A stretch of DNA of 64,000 bases from Glandiceps talaboti. Lineage: Eukaryota > Hemichordata > Enteropneusta > Spengelidae. Under the pieces are notes generated by a model. That model saw nothing but the letters and a program-made list of their open reading frames with translations. It did not search any database and had not been told where the DNA came from. Position numbers and translations under genes: made by a program. This document shows positions 24,201 through 35,401 of this stretch, piece by piece (the stretch's first letter is position 1; every line of letters begins with the position of its first letter). The stretch covers positions 10,426,879 to 10,490,878 of the forward strand of contig NC_135551.1 of assembly GCF_964340395.1 (NCBI RefSeq). Direction: 5' to 3'.

Positions 24201-27200
24201 ACTATCATGGACCTCATCTTCGTGGTTTTCAAGTCGACTTTCGTTGAGGATAGCTTGGTTGAAATCGTGTAATGACTGTTGCTGTTGGTACGCTAACTGT
24301 CTTTGTTGTTCCTGTAACTGTTGTTCAAAGAGAGACCTGCTCTGGTTTAAATTCTGCGTACTTGATGACTGAAGTTGTTCGTGTTGGGCTCTGTAAGCTT
24401 GAGAGTTGTAAGTGGTGGTGGGGGTTGCTGTTGGACGCCATGGACTGTAGATGTGCACTGTATTAGTTGGACTTTGTTGAGTAGTAGTATATTTAGTTCG
24501 ATAACTAGGCACAGTTGTTATCTGGATGGCGTTCAATGCCTCTTCTAGCCCTGGCGTACGTGTTCTTTCATGGGCTGAAAGAAAACACAATTAATGGAAT
24601 TTTGAAAGTGTGACATGCAAATAACATACTTAAATACTTAATGTATAAAGATTTAACAAGTATACGTTTAATGTTTTATGTCAAACAAATACATTCTTGT
24701 ACATAGACACCAAGATGAAATGAAGAATATGGGTAAATATTGAAGATAACAGAGTCTAACAATATACTGTAAATACATGTGTACTTGCATACTGAGTAGC
24801 AAAAACACACCATATGATTATTGACTACTGTGTACTAATTAAAATGGATATTTTATGAATCAGTATTTGCCATTTCAAATGTTCAAATATTTTAATATCA
24901 AAAGAGTGGTACTGTATTAACAAAAAAGTTCTCTATCTGAGAGTGTATATCCAAGTCCCTAGTTTAAGAAATGAATGTGAAATATGACAAGTGTATGTAC
25001 CGGTACATACAATTGTATATTACAAAACAGATTGAAGAAACTAGATGTACAGTCTACTGTCTAGTCCTCTACGCATTCATACAATCATCTCCCCACCACC
25101 ATAAAGTCAAATGGATTTCTCTCGCATAGAATTGCATGCATTGTTGCCACCAACAGAGATAGTTTAAGCTATTGGAGTGTTCATATACAAAATAATGTAA
25201 ACGTGATGACGTAAATTCAAACTGGAAGTTGAGTTTGTAGTAAACTGGACAAAGTAACCAATTATAATTGCCTGTCAGTGTGTGATGGATTACTACTGAA
25301 ATGTGTGGGTCATCCCTTCCCCAGCAGGAGATTTAGCTAGATTTTCAATAGAATTTGTCCATTTGACTAAACGTTAGAAAGAGATCGTAGAGACGGACTT
25401 CATGTATAGTTACTAGACAACTATGCAAGTATTGTATTTTGTCATAACAATGGAAAAAAACAGGAATATAACCGACTTTCCAAAGTTTTGTAACTGTTAA
25501 CTCAACCATGTGAAAACCTCATACTATAAAATGTCCTTGCTTGGTCAAATAAAGTTGAAAATAGCTGACATTTCAGGATTAACCCTTCTACCAAAGAGAG
25601 TCTTTAGAAGTGCTCACACTACTGAAACTGTGCAGCACACTTGTACAAATACATTGTTGTGTAACGATTCAATCAACTTTGTGTTTAGCCAATTAAAATC
25701 ACAGTATTGGTGGTATACAAAACTTTGTCAGTATTCAACCTTCCCTACACATGCTCACATGCATTTAGTTCTCAAACTTGAAAAAAACAAAAACAAAACA
25801 GACTGAGTGACTCACAACATAGTAAAATTATATTACAATGAAAACCCAGACTTGCGCAGTAGTTTGTCAGTATTTTATACATTCTCTTCCACTACACTTT
25901 GAAATAGGGAACATCTCGTTGAGAACAGTGCTGTAAAACAGCCGTGGTTTGCAATGATGTATTTTATACTACATGTACTCCTTTCCTACATATTCACAGA
26001 ATTCTCAAAGTTTAAAAAAAAAAATACAGAGTGACTCACCATATTGTAAAATATTACAACGTAAACAAACTGGGGCAAAAAATAGACCTGTGCAGTAGTT
26101 TCAACCTTTGGTGCAAATATTCTGACGCTCAATGTTTTCTTGTGAAATTTTTTTGAATGAATACATGTATCACTTTGTAGGTCATCACACATGTGGCATG
26201 TACAACACAAGAAGTTAGTGTACAATTTAGCTTTGAACATTACACTAAACTAACAAACTTACACAGTCCCTAATCATTGCTAAGCTGTGATTTGTTGTAC
26301 ACTGTGTTTTGTTCGCCCTAAGTCCCTATCTCCCCAGCAACATTACACCCAATACAGGCTATTCTATTCTATTCTTACAACAGTCCACATGGGAATATAA
26401 AAGACACGCTCCTAACTTGACAAATTTGACAAATTAAAAAAAGGAATCCCTTACAATGTTGATACTTAATTAAGCGATGGTATTCCGAATGACTGGATAC
26501 TTAAGTGGCATTTTGTACCTGAGCTAATAAATCACAGGAGTAACGTTCACAGATGTAGTCATGGGCTATTGTCCCGCACAATAGACACAGCTATTTGATT
26601 TAAGTCTCTCAATCGATGTACATATATTTGCAGTAGCTAAAAACTAGTTAAAAAGTTAAATACCAGTGGTGGAGAGTGCTACTGGAAGTCCATTACATCA
26701 AATATTTTGAGCTATGGATATAATTTTAATCCTTACAAATTGTCTATTAATTAATGTGTATGACAGATATGGTCGGAGAAAGAGGTTCCACAGAACAGAA
26801 GCTGAACAGGGAAGAAAATTAGCTTGCGGGCCAGGCTGCACTGGTAAATTGCACACAGATAACAAACACTTGATCGGAGTGAGCAAACAAGACTCAGATA
26901 CTGGTACGTACAATCAGAGAGGGTACCAAACTGGGAAACTATCTCCTGTCTCTGGAGTACCACGATACACAAAGCATAAACAAGATGGTTTTCAGCGACT
27001 GTTTCCATCTCGGATTCTTGCGACAGTATAAATGTTGTGTTGATTTTAACCTGACTACAATCAGAGTATAAACACATAACATTGTAACAAACAACATCTG
27101 TTTAATGAGTCTGACATCACTCTAACACAATGGCAAATAAATCATAGTCTTCCTAAGAAAAAAAAAATCTCAACAATTTTCTGAACTTTTTAAGAAAGAA

Positions 27201-28719
27201 ATCCCCCTACCTGAAGTCCCCCTGTTATGTCTCTGGTACTTGATTGTAGCTTCGTTTTGCCTTCGCCGTCTTTCATCCAACGCTTCTTGTCTTCGCTTGG
27301 CTTCTTTCTGAGCCTCGATTTTCTTCTTCAACTCCAGAGCCCTGTCAACACCAAGTGTGGTATGTAAACGTGACGACAGTGTACACTAGACAACAATAGC
27401 AATGATGCTAGTCCCCCCCCCCTCTCTATGCAGTAAATTGCTGGTTTTTATTTCTCTATTGTGGTGTTTTGATGATGTCGTAAAATGACAAGAAAAAAAT
27501 CATTAAATTGAAATGTCCTTAAATTGTTAGGTTTACTATAGTGTCTGACAGTGACATGACAGCAATCGATATCAGACAAATCAAAGAATTGAACACATCA
27601 GGTTTATGATCAAACCACAAGGCCATTCACCCCTCTCTGATGTTATCAAGTTAGGGTTGGTTTATTCCAGTTCATACATCATTTCACTCCCTTATAAAAG
27701 GACGAGCACTATCCTACATCATAGGTACATGTAAGAGATTACAGTAGTACCTAGTGTTGATGATTGCTCTCCTGACAAAATATTTATATCATTCTGAAAA
27801 TCAGTATGTTGAAAAAAACTGTTGAGGTACTGATTCTTATTGTACAAAACAATGACATAATCATATTGTTCAAACGGAAAACCTCTAAAGATATTCTAAA
27901 GCTTTATAATCAGTGTCATGCAGTTTAAACAGGAAGCAGAAGTGTGTCTAACATATACAATTTTTAATCTATTCTCAAAGCCTATCATTTGGCAAGTTGA
28001 GATTGTTTTGCCTGTTTGCTAGATACAGCATAACTATTGAAGGGTCGCTGAAAGACTACATGCGTATCATACACATTTTACATGTAATACTGAATGTACA
28101 GTAAGTGACTTTGATAGGTATAGAATTTATCAAATTTTTTCAGAGATTCGTGAAATTCTTGTAACTCTCAAGAAAAAATGTGGTAAATTTGCACACGGTG
28201 TTTCCATACATGTATCATGGTGTTTTTATATTAAGGTTTGGTACTTAAAAAATGCCATGATATTTCCCAATACCATTGTATCTTAATAAGTTTGTTTGCA
28301 ATGGGTACTTTGATACATTCTCATTGGAACTGAAACAAATTGTTACCATTTTACTACTACTACTACTACTCATTCAGTTATTAACTTTGCCACAATTTCT
28401 TTTTTAAATTTAAAATATATATATATTTTATTTATTTATTTATTTATTTTTTTTTTTGGGGGGGGGGGGGGGTGGAGAACTAAAGGTAAAATAACTTAAG
28501 GTTCTTGGTTTTCTGGGCGTAATTAAGCTATTAGTGGTCCTACATTATTTTGTATATAAATTTATGTAAACTAGTTTTTATGGAATCGGTAATTTTAATT
28601 ACTGGTATGATGAATAAAAGTGATATGTCATTATTGCTATGAGTCAGTAAATTTAATATGACGAGTCATTAATAGTAAAAGTAGTTTAAATGGTATTGTT
28701 TAATATGTGAATATCTTCT

Positions 28720-28755
<36 letters not shown>

Positions 28756-30137
28756 GTCAATTAATGTCAGTGTTAACTGAGTCAATATTTTATATGACGG
28801 AATGGCTTATGACTTTGGCCTGTGACTTGATCTGTCAAAACTGAGATAACTTTGTATTTGTTACCTTTCAACAGATATAGGGATTAATAAGATTGTGCAT
28901 GGCTTGATAAGAGATTAGAGTAATCACCACTGTGAGGATTAAACTGATTAAGACCCCATATCCACTTTACCAGGAAGACTTTACCAGGATACCAAGATAA
29001 TCAGGTTGTTACCCTGTCAAGTTTGACTACATTGTGTGTTATGGTTATTTATTATTTTGGTGTTTGTTTGTTTGTTTGTTTACATCTTGCTATAGAAACA
29101 CTGACAGCACTAGGGGCATTTATTTGTAAATTACATCTATTAATGATGTACAAAATGTAGGCTTGGTGTTTCACTCATGTAACATGGCATTTAATACACA
29201 TCCTCAGGCAACTTCTAATGTAAAAGAAACAATTGCATATAAGGTGCCGTGGACATGGCCACTTTATAACAAATCCTTTTTGTATGAGAATGATAGCAAC
29301 ATCCACTGAAAAATTAACAATAACACAACACAACACAACGCAACACATTGCAATGCAACACAACGCAATGCAACACAACACAACACAGCACAACACAACA
29401 ATGATTTCATACATGTACGATGATGACCCATCCATGATCCAAAACCACAGACACACTGTCAACAGACATACATAATGTACACATATATGTACACTAGTCT
29501 AGTGCAATCGTTGGCATAGAATCTCAAGATCTCTCTGTAAAGTTTATGTCCGTGTGAAGAGATAGTTTGATATGACAGGTGGATGTAGACTTCACATACA
29601 CACACTGGGACAAATGTACAGGCACACATTATCAGTGCAGTTTACAGGAACCAATCTTATACATATTTTTAAAATAAATAAATATGAAAAAAAAAGAGAA
29701 ATGGTACCAACATTTACTATAACTACTATAACACTTGTACAAAACAGTGCAACATGATTTCATTCATACATACATGTTACAAGTATACACTATCAGCAAC
29801 CATGAATAGACAGAAAAAGTGTAGATATTGATTTCTTACCTTCTTCGTTTAGCATTTTCAATGGAGAACTTCTTAGTTTTGTTGTGGATTCTGATTTTCT
29901 GTTCTTGATTTAACTCTTTGAGTTGGTCGTAGTGCTCCTTCTGAAGGTGCCGTAATTTGTCCCTGATGGTTCATAGTATTAAGGTAGATCACACTCATAT
30001 AATATCTTGTGTAAATGTAAACAACATCACACACAAGTACATTGGTGATTAACAAAAAAATCACACCAAACAAACAAAAAAACAGGTAGGGATAGCCCTA
30101 TAGGGAATTGTGCATGTATAGCTTTTTTTTTCACAGC

Positions 30138-30174
<37 letters not shown>

Positions 30175-33100
30175 AAAGTCAAGAAACAGCCTATCCACAC
30201 ATACATAAGTACAATGTACATGTAGTCATTTGGCAGAATGTACTGCCCTGTATATGAATTCCACTGAAGTGATGATAACCATGACGATAACACTACTACT
30301 ACCACAGGTTACACACACAGACAAGTGTACAGGTATGCATATGACCTCCACAGGGCACGATGAATCATGTGACTTTTGGCTTTGTGCTCTAGACGAATAA
30401 TCTATAGATAAACTTACCTAACTACACTGTATCTAAGTCAAGCCAGCTGATAATAGATTATATCAACATATCAAACCAAACTTGATAATCAAGTTATGTC
30501 TGCATGGTATTAAACTACATGGATCAGACTTCTTTGTTCTTGTAGCACATATGTTGTACCTGTACAGTCTCTGCACTACTACATGTACACACATTTGGAT
30601 ACTTATATATTTTGTATGTTTCATTTATTTTATGAATTATTAATAAGAAAGTCGGAAATTTGTGTCATTAGTAGCCACGCAAATGGCAACAACAAAGTAA
30701 ATGGCATGGAAGTCATTATGTCTTGGACAATGCCTACATTGACTTGTACATGAACTATCAATCAATTAACATTTGCTAGATACAATCACAGACAAAGGAG
30801 CAACCTGTATATGGGGATTGGAGGGGGGGGGGGGTGCAATACTAATGGTGTACGCACTGTACAAATTACAGTGTTTCATGAATAAGTTGACCAACAGGTC
30901 AGACTCTACGTCATATGACTTAAGTCAGTGTACAACAAAAGTACATGACATACAGATAGTGATATATAATACTGTATACATTCACTTGTATTGTATACCA
31001 GTACAATACCAGTGAATGTACATTGTACACACATCACTATCTGTATGATGTGAACTTTTGTTAAACATTCAACCCATTGCAGGATGAAGTTTGTAGGTAC
31101 ATGTATACAGTATATACTGTTAATGCCCTTAACCCTTCCTAATGTTTAATATCAGTCATGTTTGGTTTATTCCAGTTCACACAATCACTCCCTAGAAAAC
31201 AAGTTTTTTCTGAGAGTAAGTGAATTTGATAATTACAGAACTGATCACATTTATCATTCAAGAAATTTTTTTTTTAACTCTCAAGAAAAATTTGGTAAAT
31301 TTGCACACTGTGTTTCTATACATTTACAGTTTTTAACTTTGAAGTTATCATAACAGATATGAGATGCAAACTGTCATCCATGGATGTACATTGAATTGTA
31401 TCTCAAGTTTGTTTTGGTACTCTAGCCATTTCCCTAAGGAACTAACTTACCAAGGTAGATTTTACCATTTTATGAACTTAACATACATTTGTATGTACAT
31501 AGTGATCTACAGTAGCCACAATATTTTATAAATTATATATATAATTTATAATTTATATATACAATTATGGGGGGGGGGGGGGGACTAAAGAAAAAAATCC
31601 TTAATTAAAATAACTTGGTTCTCTATGTGGTAAATATAAACTACAGTGTGAGTACATGTACTGTGTACCTTAGCCCAGTGACTTGCCATCATGGTCTCCC
31701 ACTCAAGTCTAACTAAATATACCCTTAGCCCAGTGACTTGCCATCATGGTCACACTCTCAAGTCTAACTTTCAAACATAAGCCTGGGATAATGTGACTGA
31801 AACAAATCTCTGGGCTGATGTATAAATGTAATATGCTGTAAACTGATTGACAATAACTTATGTCAGAGCACCCTTTGGAAGCCATAGACTGTGACACATG
31901 TACATGACCACCTGGCCAGTCTGAAATGCATACACATAGATATCAAATACAATACATGCACTTGAAGCTACTTGACATGCCAATGTCCAATATGTCCATT
32001 CACATGGCAACAGCATGGTCATGTTGTGATGGTATGGTAACGACCTGGACCACAACTTGTTTGTGTATGTATGTACATGTACACATAATGCCATCATTGT
32101 CCATAATTATGAAAACATTTTTTTTAAATTGATAATTGTTTTTCTCTTTTGTTTACATACAGGTAGCTGTCAAGTTGCCAAATTGTTAGACCAGTTACTG
32201 ACACAGATATACATATAATGTACAGTAGTCACACCCATTGTTAGTTCTTGGGGAGTAATACATTTGATGAAGTTACATCGTAGTTCTAGGAGTGCAAAAG
32301 TAAAGTAATGAGTAGAACAGTCCTAATAAATAAATTCAATCCTGATGTTTCAATTCGATATTCCTACTCAGGATATCAAGGCAAAATATATAAGTAGGTC
32401 ATCACCTGACTGTATATCTAAATGTTATGGAATAGAACGACACACTGCAAGTTCTTATAAATGGTAAAATATACGCAAGGAAAGATCTAAAAGTCATGCG
32501 CACGAAAATTAACCCTATACATGTAGAACATGCCTGAAACTTGTGAAAGATAGAATAAGCGTAGTTAGATATTAGGGTATGATGTAAATAAACTATTAAT
32601 TCCCTCAATCGATCCTGGTAACCAGTAACCTTATATTACATTGTAATATAAAGTCAGGATTGTATTACATTGTACATGTAGTTCTACATACATGTATATT
32701 GTACATTGTACATGGTATATTATCAAATTACATTAGATAAGATGTACATTTGTATCCTTTACACACCACTCATTTTATAATGTTAACACCTCAGTCTTTC
32801 ATTAGACACTGAATATAACACAAAGTGAGATACAAATTTAGTAACACTGATATACATGTATATATATATATATGTTCACATTGATTCAAATGTCAGTATA
32901 ACTTTTACAATAAAATTTCCAGTTGACAAACACACTCCTTCATGTACGTAAAAAGTTGCATTTGCTGTAACTGGATTATCATTTTTTGATCAGACAATGA
33001 ACGATATATTGTTAAAATATCACTAATTAGACATTGTACATACATGTATCAAGTTGAGGTTGATTTTATCTGTAAGTAGTAGCAGTCACAGTTAATTTGT

Positions 33101-34932
33101 GATCAAAACAAGTACATGTACTGATTTGAGGATGTGGACCCAAAAATCAATTTGGATTTACTGTACCACATAAAATTTGTAAAGCTGCACAAATACATTT
33201 ACCCACAGGTAATTCAACACTGTTCATTGTTTACAATATTAATTTTATTATTAACTTAAGTCAAAATTCCTAAAAAAAAACTCCTAAAAAAACAAAGTTT
33301 TAAAAAGACATGTATGTTCCAACTGAAAAAGAATGTACTTGCAGGTTTAAGTCAGGTTTACTTTACACAGTGAAACATTTGCAATCCCCCCCCCCCCTCC
33401 CCTCATTTCTCTTATCAAGTATACAGTGTACACTGAAACACTGTCAAATACAGAGAGTATCCAGACAAAGAGATTGTAATATCAAAAAATGATGTCATTA
33501 CCAAAGATTTCCCATAAACCCTTGCAGGACAAAGGGCTTCATTACAAGATTTCAAAGTTGAATACAACTTGTAAGTAAAGTTACTGAGGTGCTATTTTAT
33601 CATTCAAAACCACATGTAAGTTGATAGTAGTAATCAATATCAGTGTCTTAGAAGGAGAAAAAGTCTGACTCGACTTTTCCTTTAACTAGTAACACAGCCG
33701 AGCAATAGTTCTTATATGTATAGTAATACATGTATACAATGTACTTATAACTTTACATTGTTTCTATGACTACAAACACATTCTGGAGAATAAAATGTGT
33801 AAAAATACACTGTATGTGTATCATTTATCTGTTGGATAAGTACATTATTGTTTTCGTAACTTTGTGGTTTTGATACAACATTGTGTAATTAAATTTATAC
33901 ATAATTTCATCTCTTGAATTATGATAGACTTTTATTGATGTGTATTTCAGGAAAAATTGAATTTTGACAGTGTATGAATATGGAATCGTCACATATTTTT
34001 ATAACAAACAAACACGTTTTCAATACATAACTTTATTGCCCTAATGGGTTGGAAATGACGAATTTCCTGTGTAATGACATCACTATAATTTAATATGCAT
34101 CTATACGGATGTTTTCACTTTTCGTCTATGTATAGAGTACATAGACCAGCTGCAACAGGGCTATCTTGAGAATTAATAAATAAAAATCAACCAACTGTTT
34201 ACATAAGTGTGATTTGTATGTTTTTTATCTGTCGATAACCGGCCGGCTACGTTTGCATTATAATATAAATCGAAATTATCGATTCAAACACAAACACAAC
34301 CGCTGACGACGAAACACTAATCATGTTTAAAGTTAGAGGGCGGATGCCACTCATTGCCATGTGTCACGAAAATAATATTGGGTCAAAAGTTATGGATTAG
34401 TCGGCAACAATGTGAATTTTATGAAAAATATTATCAGAATGGGCAAACCAGCTTATCTTTGGTGGTGACAATATTGTCTGATAACGAATGGCCAGATATG
34501 TACGAACGAAGTGCATTATGTTGTGTGTTCCTTTTACATGCAGAGCTCCCAAACAGAATCGTTAATCGTTCCCAATGATATCCTTCGACTGCTGAAGATA
34601 GCATGAGGCTAGAAAATATCGATGAATTATATGTCATTTGGTCAAGATAATTTAAAATCGGAACTAAAAATCGGAACAGGGATTTAAAATGTGAAGTTAT
34701 TTCAGGTACATACGTTATGTGTACGGTGTAGTCAGGTGTACACACACACTTGTAAAATGGTAATACAACATGAAAGGATACGAATACCCATACCCTGAAT
34801 ACATCGTTGCGTTGTCGATCTTCCGTACTTCCAATAGAAAATATTAAACAAGTTCTACAGGTCCATTTTCGGGTGGATGAATGTCCTTGACAGCAGCATA
34901 GCGTCATTAGTGAAGATCGGAATGTCCGCCAT
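13124..34932 (-). CDS. CEP126: CEP126 orthologue (whole gene, 8 coding exons)
   Basis: This gene encodes a centrosomal protein. Human CEP126 (KIAA1377) sits at centrosomes, pericentriolar satellites and the cilium base and is needed for microtubule organisation and cilium formation. Exons on the minus strand are 34932-34859, 29962-29840, 27341-27211, 24574-22280, 18172-17957, 15648-15577, 13888-13845 and 13246-13124. Every junction is GT-AG and the phases add up to 3078 bases, 1025 residues plus stop; human is about 1100. Conserved parts seen are a basic charged helix at about residues 25-108, TPGLEEALNAIQ at about 117-128, GILKK at about 541, RDSIDIAKSK with KKSVRW at about 575-595, and LSLEEQRILQSLDRLNERLR at about 950-970. 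The middle is Ser/Thr/Gln-rich and likely disordered. The least certain exon is the first. It diverges from CEP162 across a roughly 400-bp promoter. Confidence 0.9.
13561..13624. repeat. Short tandem array of POU octamer motifs
   Basis: Five exact ATGCAAAT octamers start at 13561, 13584, 13595, 13606 and 13617, with an imperfect one at 13572. They are spaced about 11 bp apart in an ACATGCAAATG-type repeat in the last CEP126 intron. Upstream units from about 13545 are degenerate. ATGCAAAT is the classic binding site of Oct/POU factors. Confidence 0.85.
13845..13888 (-). CDS. CEP126: CEP126 exon 7
   Basis: A 44-bp small exon, acceptor GTTGTTACAG, donor GTAAGA, encoding NGNLKGTSLSTKPAQ. It restores phase 0 for the last exon. 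Confidence 0.75.
13950..14311. mobile_element. Foldback element, ~145-bp inverted arms
   Basis: The outer ends AAGTGGTCATATGAATGACG and TCATCCGTATGACCACTT are inverted. The arms stay complementary inward through GGATTTTAGATTCATAAAACA and TGTTTGTAACTCAATACATT up to about 14095, and resume on the other side at about 14168, leaving a loop of roughly 70 bp of A/T-rich sequence. No coding capacity. This is a MITE-like foldback in CEP126 intron 6. Confidence 0.8.
14575..15312. repeat. 22-bp minisatellite in CEP126 intron
   Basis: About 33 copies of a 22-bp unit, consensus GTGACTACCAAGTCATCAGT plus TA, with variants (GTGTCTAC, TTGTGATTAC). The unit is not a multiple of three, so the repetitive peptides across it are artefacts. 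Confidence 0.95.
15577..15648 (-). CDS. CEP126: CEP126 exon 6
   Basis: A 72-bp exon, acceptor CCACTCATTAG, donor GTGAGT. It encodes APSSLSLEEQRILQSLDRLN and ERLR, the best-conserved C-terminal element of the family (human LSAEEQKILESLNDLSERL). Phase 1 in and out. Confidence 0.88.
15835..15926. repeat. (GT)n then (CTGT)n microsatellite
   Basis: About 33 GT units followed by CTGT units, in CEP126 intron 5, about 190 bp from exon 6. Confidence 0.95.
16581..16671. repeat. Short palindromic interspersed element, copy 2
   Basis: It shares the ACTGTAAGATACGTC start, the GCCCTCAC...GTGTGAGGGCGCCCC core and the ACAGACT end with 11275-11371. It lies in a CEP126 intron. The small size and inverted ends suit a MITE or a fold-back SINE-like unit. 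Confidence 0.7.
17957..18172 (-). CDS. CEP126: CEP126 exon 5
   Basis: Acceptor TTATCAACAG directly downstream of an AAAT microsatellite, donor GTAAGA. It encodes about 72 residues beginning VSDSLQLFQTAEKLSQQTDM with ALLRQQQVAAIHAKKGEH, a helical region. It enters and leaves in phase 1, so it could be skipped without shifting the frame. Confidence 0.82.
18181..18213. repeat. (AAAT)n next to CEP126 exon 5 acceptor
   Basis: Eight AAAT units on the plus strand. On the transcribed strand this gives TTTA units immediately 5' of the exon 5 acceptor, so length changes could alter the polypyrimidine tract. Confidence 0.9.
18660..18700. repeat. Dispersed repeat family, copy 1 (GCCGTGGTTTGCGACGATG)
   Basis: The phrase CCGTAAAA..GGCCGTGGTTTGCGACGATG is shared with about 25925-25960 and 57308-57340, together with a preceding CTTCCNCTACACTT in the first two. 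It is an old interspersed repeat of unknown class in introns of both genes. Confidence 0.55.
19000..20190. other. CEP126 intron 4, no recognised content
   Basis: AT-rich intron sequence without recognised exon or element, up to a C/A homopolymer pair at about 20203-20243. Confidence 0.5.
20203..20243. repeat. Poly-C / poly-A junction
   Basis: A run of about 10 C passes directly into about 28 A. It is probably the tail of a retroposed copy or a slippage product. Confidence 0.85.
20695..20990. repeat. 44-bp minisatellite in CEP126 intron
   Basis: About 6-7 units of 44 bp with core CATCCCCTGTGGACCCCTCC and ACACAAATACACATA. Open frames cross it in several frames on both strands, giving His/Thr/Pro-rich repeats. 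This frame-independence, and the unit not being divisible by three, argues against coding. Confidence 0.93.
22280..24574 (-). CDS. CEP126: CEP126 exon 4 (large central exon)
   Basis: A 2295-bp exon encoding about 765 residues, with acceptor TTTCTTTCAG and donor GTAAGT. It opens AHERTRTPGLEEALNAIQ, matching human PPLEEALKQIQ. A Gln-rich helix follows (FEQQLQEQQRQLAYQQQQ), then low-complexity Ser/Thr/Asn sequence, then the conserved block GILKK ... RDSIDIAKSK ... KKSVRWTDWE. The end contains DDEINWLWDKVRSCL and MRLLQLRKQHAQRVG. The single huge exon matches the layout of the vertebrate gene. The open frame continues into introns at both ends, so its first five and last residues are not coding. 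Confidence 0.92.
24575..27210. other. CEP126 intron 3
   Basis: About 2.6 kb without recognised exon. It includes one copy of the GCCGTGGTTTGC dispersed repeat near 25880-25960. Confidence 0.6.
27211..27341 (-). CDS. CEP126: CEP126 exon 3
   Basis: Acceptor TGTTGACAG, donor GTAGGG. It encodes ALELKKKIEAQKEAKRRQ, DERRRRQNEAT and YQRHNRGTS, the second half of the N-terminal coiled-coil-like helix. Leaves in phase 1. Confidence 0.88.
27640..28520. repeat. Dispersed repeat, copy 1 (related to 31150-31630)
   Basis: It shares in order GGTTTATTCCAGTTCA, then CTCTCAAGAAAAA..GGTAAATTTGCACAC and GTGTTTC, then a poly-G run followed by ACTAAAG..AAAATAACTT..GGTTCT, with the segment at 31150-31630. Bases 28030-28080 also match the arm of the foldback at 44185-44655. 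Confidence 0.6.
28720..28756. repeat. (AATC)n microsatellite
   Basis: About nine ATCA units in CEP126 intron 2. Confidence 0.9.
29318..29402. repeat. (ACACA)n pentanucleotide repeat
   Basis: Variant CAACA / CAATG units in CEP126 intron 2. Long open frames across it on both strands are artefacts. Confidence 0.9.
29840..29962 (-). CDS. CEP126: CEP126 exon 2
   Basis: Acceptor AACCATCAG, donor GTAAGA. It encodes DKLRHLQKEHYDQLKELNQ and continues to FSIENAKRR, a highly charged helix that aligns with the human segment ending RKYFVESNRRRK. Enters in phase 2 and leaves in phase 2. Confidence 0.88.
29963..34858. other. CEP126 intron 1
   Basis: A 4.9-kb intron between the start-codon exon and exon 2. 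Visible content is a poly-A run at 30141-30171, poly-G runs at 30827-30836 and 31568-31582, a poly-C run at 33386-33396 and one dispersed repeat. A 52-residue-spaced duplication of CTTAGCCCAGTGACTTGCCATCATGG lies at about 31671-31750. No additional exon was recognised. Confidence 0.55.
31150..31630. repeat. Dispersed repeat, copy 2
   Basis: The same ordered blocks as 27640-28520 in a shorter copy, in CEP126 intron 1. The poly-G run at 31568-31582 is preceded by an AATTTATAATTTATAT palindrome. Confidence 0.6.
34859..34932 (-). CDS. CEP126: CEP126 exon 1 (start codon)
   Basis: ATGGCGGAC opens a 24-codon frame, MADIPIFTNDAM through KMD, ending in CT at a GTAGAA donor. The donor is weak, but its two leftover bases complete a Leu codon with exon 2 and give KMDLDKLRHLQ, similar to the start of the human charged helix. 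An alternative donor 10 codons earlier (GTCAAG) keeps the same phase. Confidence 0.6.
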
Positions 34933-35332
34933 ATTGTTTTGCTAGTTACAGACTCCCTAACATACTAGTATTTCTCTAATTGTGTGGGAGTTTTAAATAA
35001 AAATTTCCAACAAAATGAAGTATTAAGCGAAATGGCAAGTATTTTATCTCTGTTCTGGTCAATTTCGATGTCTATTCTAAAGATGTAAACCTCTTAACAC
35101 CAAGTTAAATGAAATAACAAAACGCGTACACAAATTTCGTTGTTTGGAAATAAATTTATTGCAATAAGTTAGGGGACTTTTGTATCTATTCAAATTGCAT
35201 GCTGGGATATGTATGGCGGATGATTTGATCATAGTTGGTATCTCTCCTCGAACTGTCTGAGAAAATATTTCACAAACTGAGGGATAGACCTTGTTTTAAC
35301 ACTTACACTTTACCACATTATTCGGTTACACT
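34925..35332. promoter_or_regulatory. Shared divergent promoter of CEP126 and CEP162
   Basis: About 400 bp separate the two start codons. GCATGCTGGGATATGTA at 35197-35213 resembles an inverted ZNF143/Staf site (TCCCAGCATGC). YY1-like ATGGCGG motifs occur on each side, facing outward: one on the minus strand overlapping the CEP126 start codon (34924-34937) and one on the plus strand at 35213-35221. YY1 motifs of this kind usually sit just downstream of the transcription start. No TATA box and no clear RFX X-box was seen. The plus-strand ATGGCGGAT could also open a 15-residue upstream ORF (35213-35260) in the CEP162 leader. Confidence 0.65.
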
Positions 35333-35401
35333 ATGGAAAGAAAGAAAAAGAGTTTTTCCAAAATGGAATTTGACGAGAAGTTCGAACAGTTTATGAAGGA
35401 G
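35333..35401 (+). CDS. CEP162: CEP162 exon 1 (start codon)
   Basis: Encodes MERKKKSFSKMEFDEKFEQF and MKE, then a GTAAGT donor in phase 0. The FDEKFEQFMKE part matches the conserved N-terminus. No in-frame ATG with better similarity lies upstream. Confidence 0.9.

Noticed and set aside
34434-34907. 157-codon minus-strand open frame in the promoter region
   Set aside because: It overlaps CEP126 exon 1 in another frame and runs into intron 1. It has no recognised domain, while the MADIPIF frame joins exon 2 in phase.
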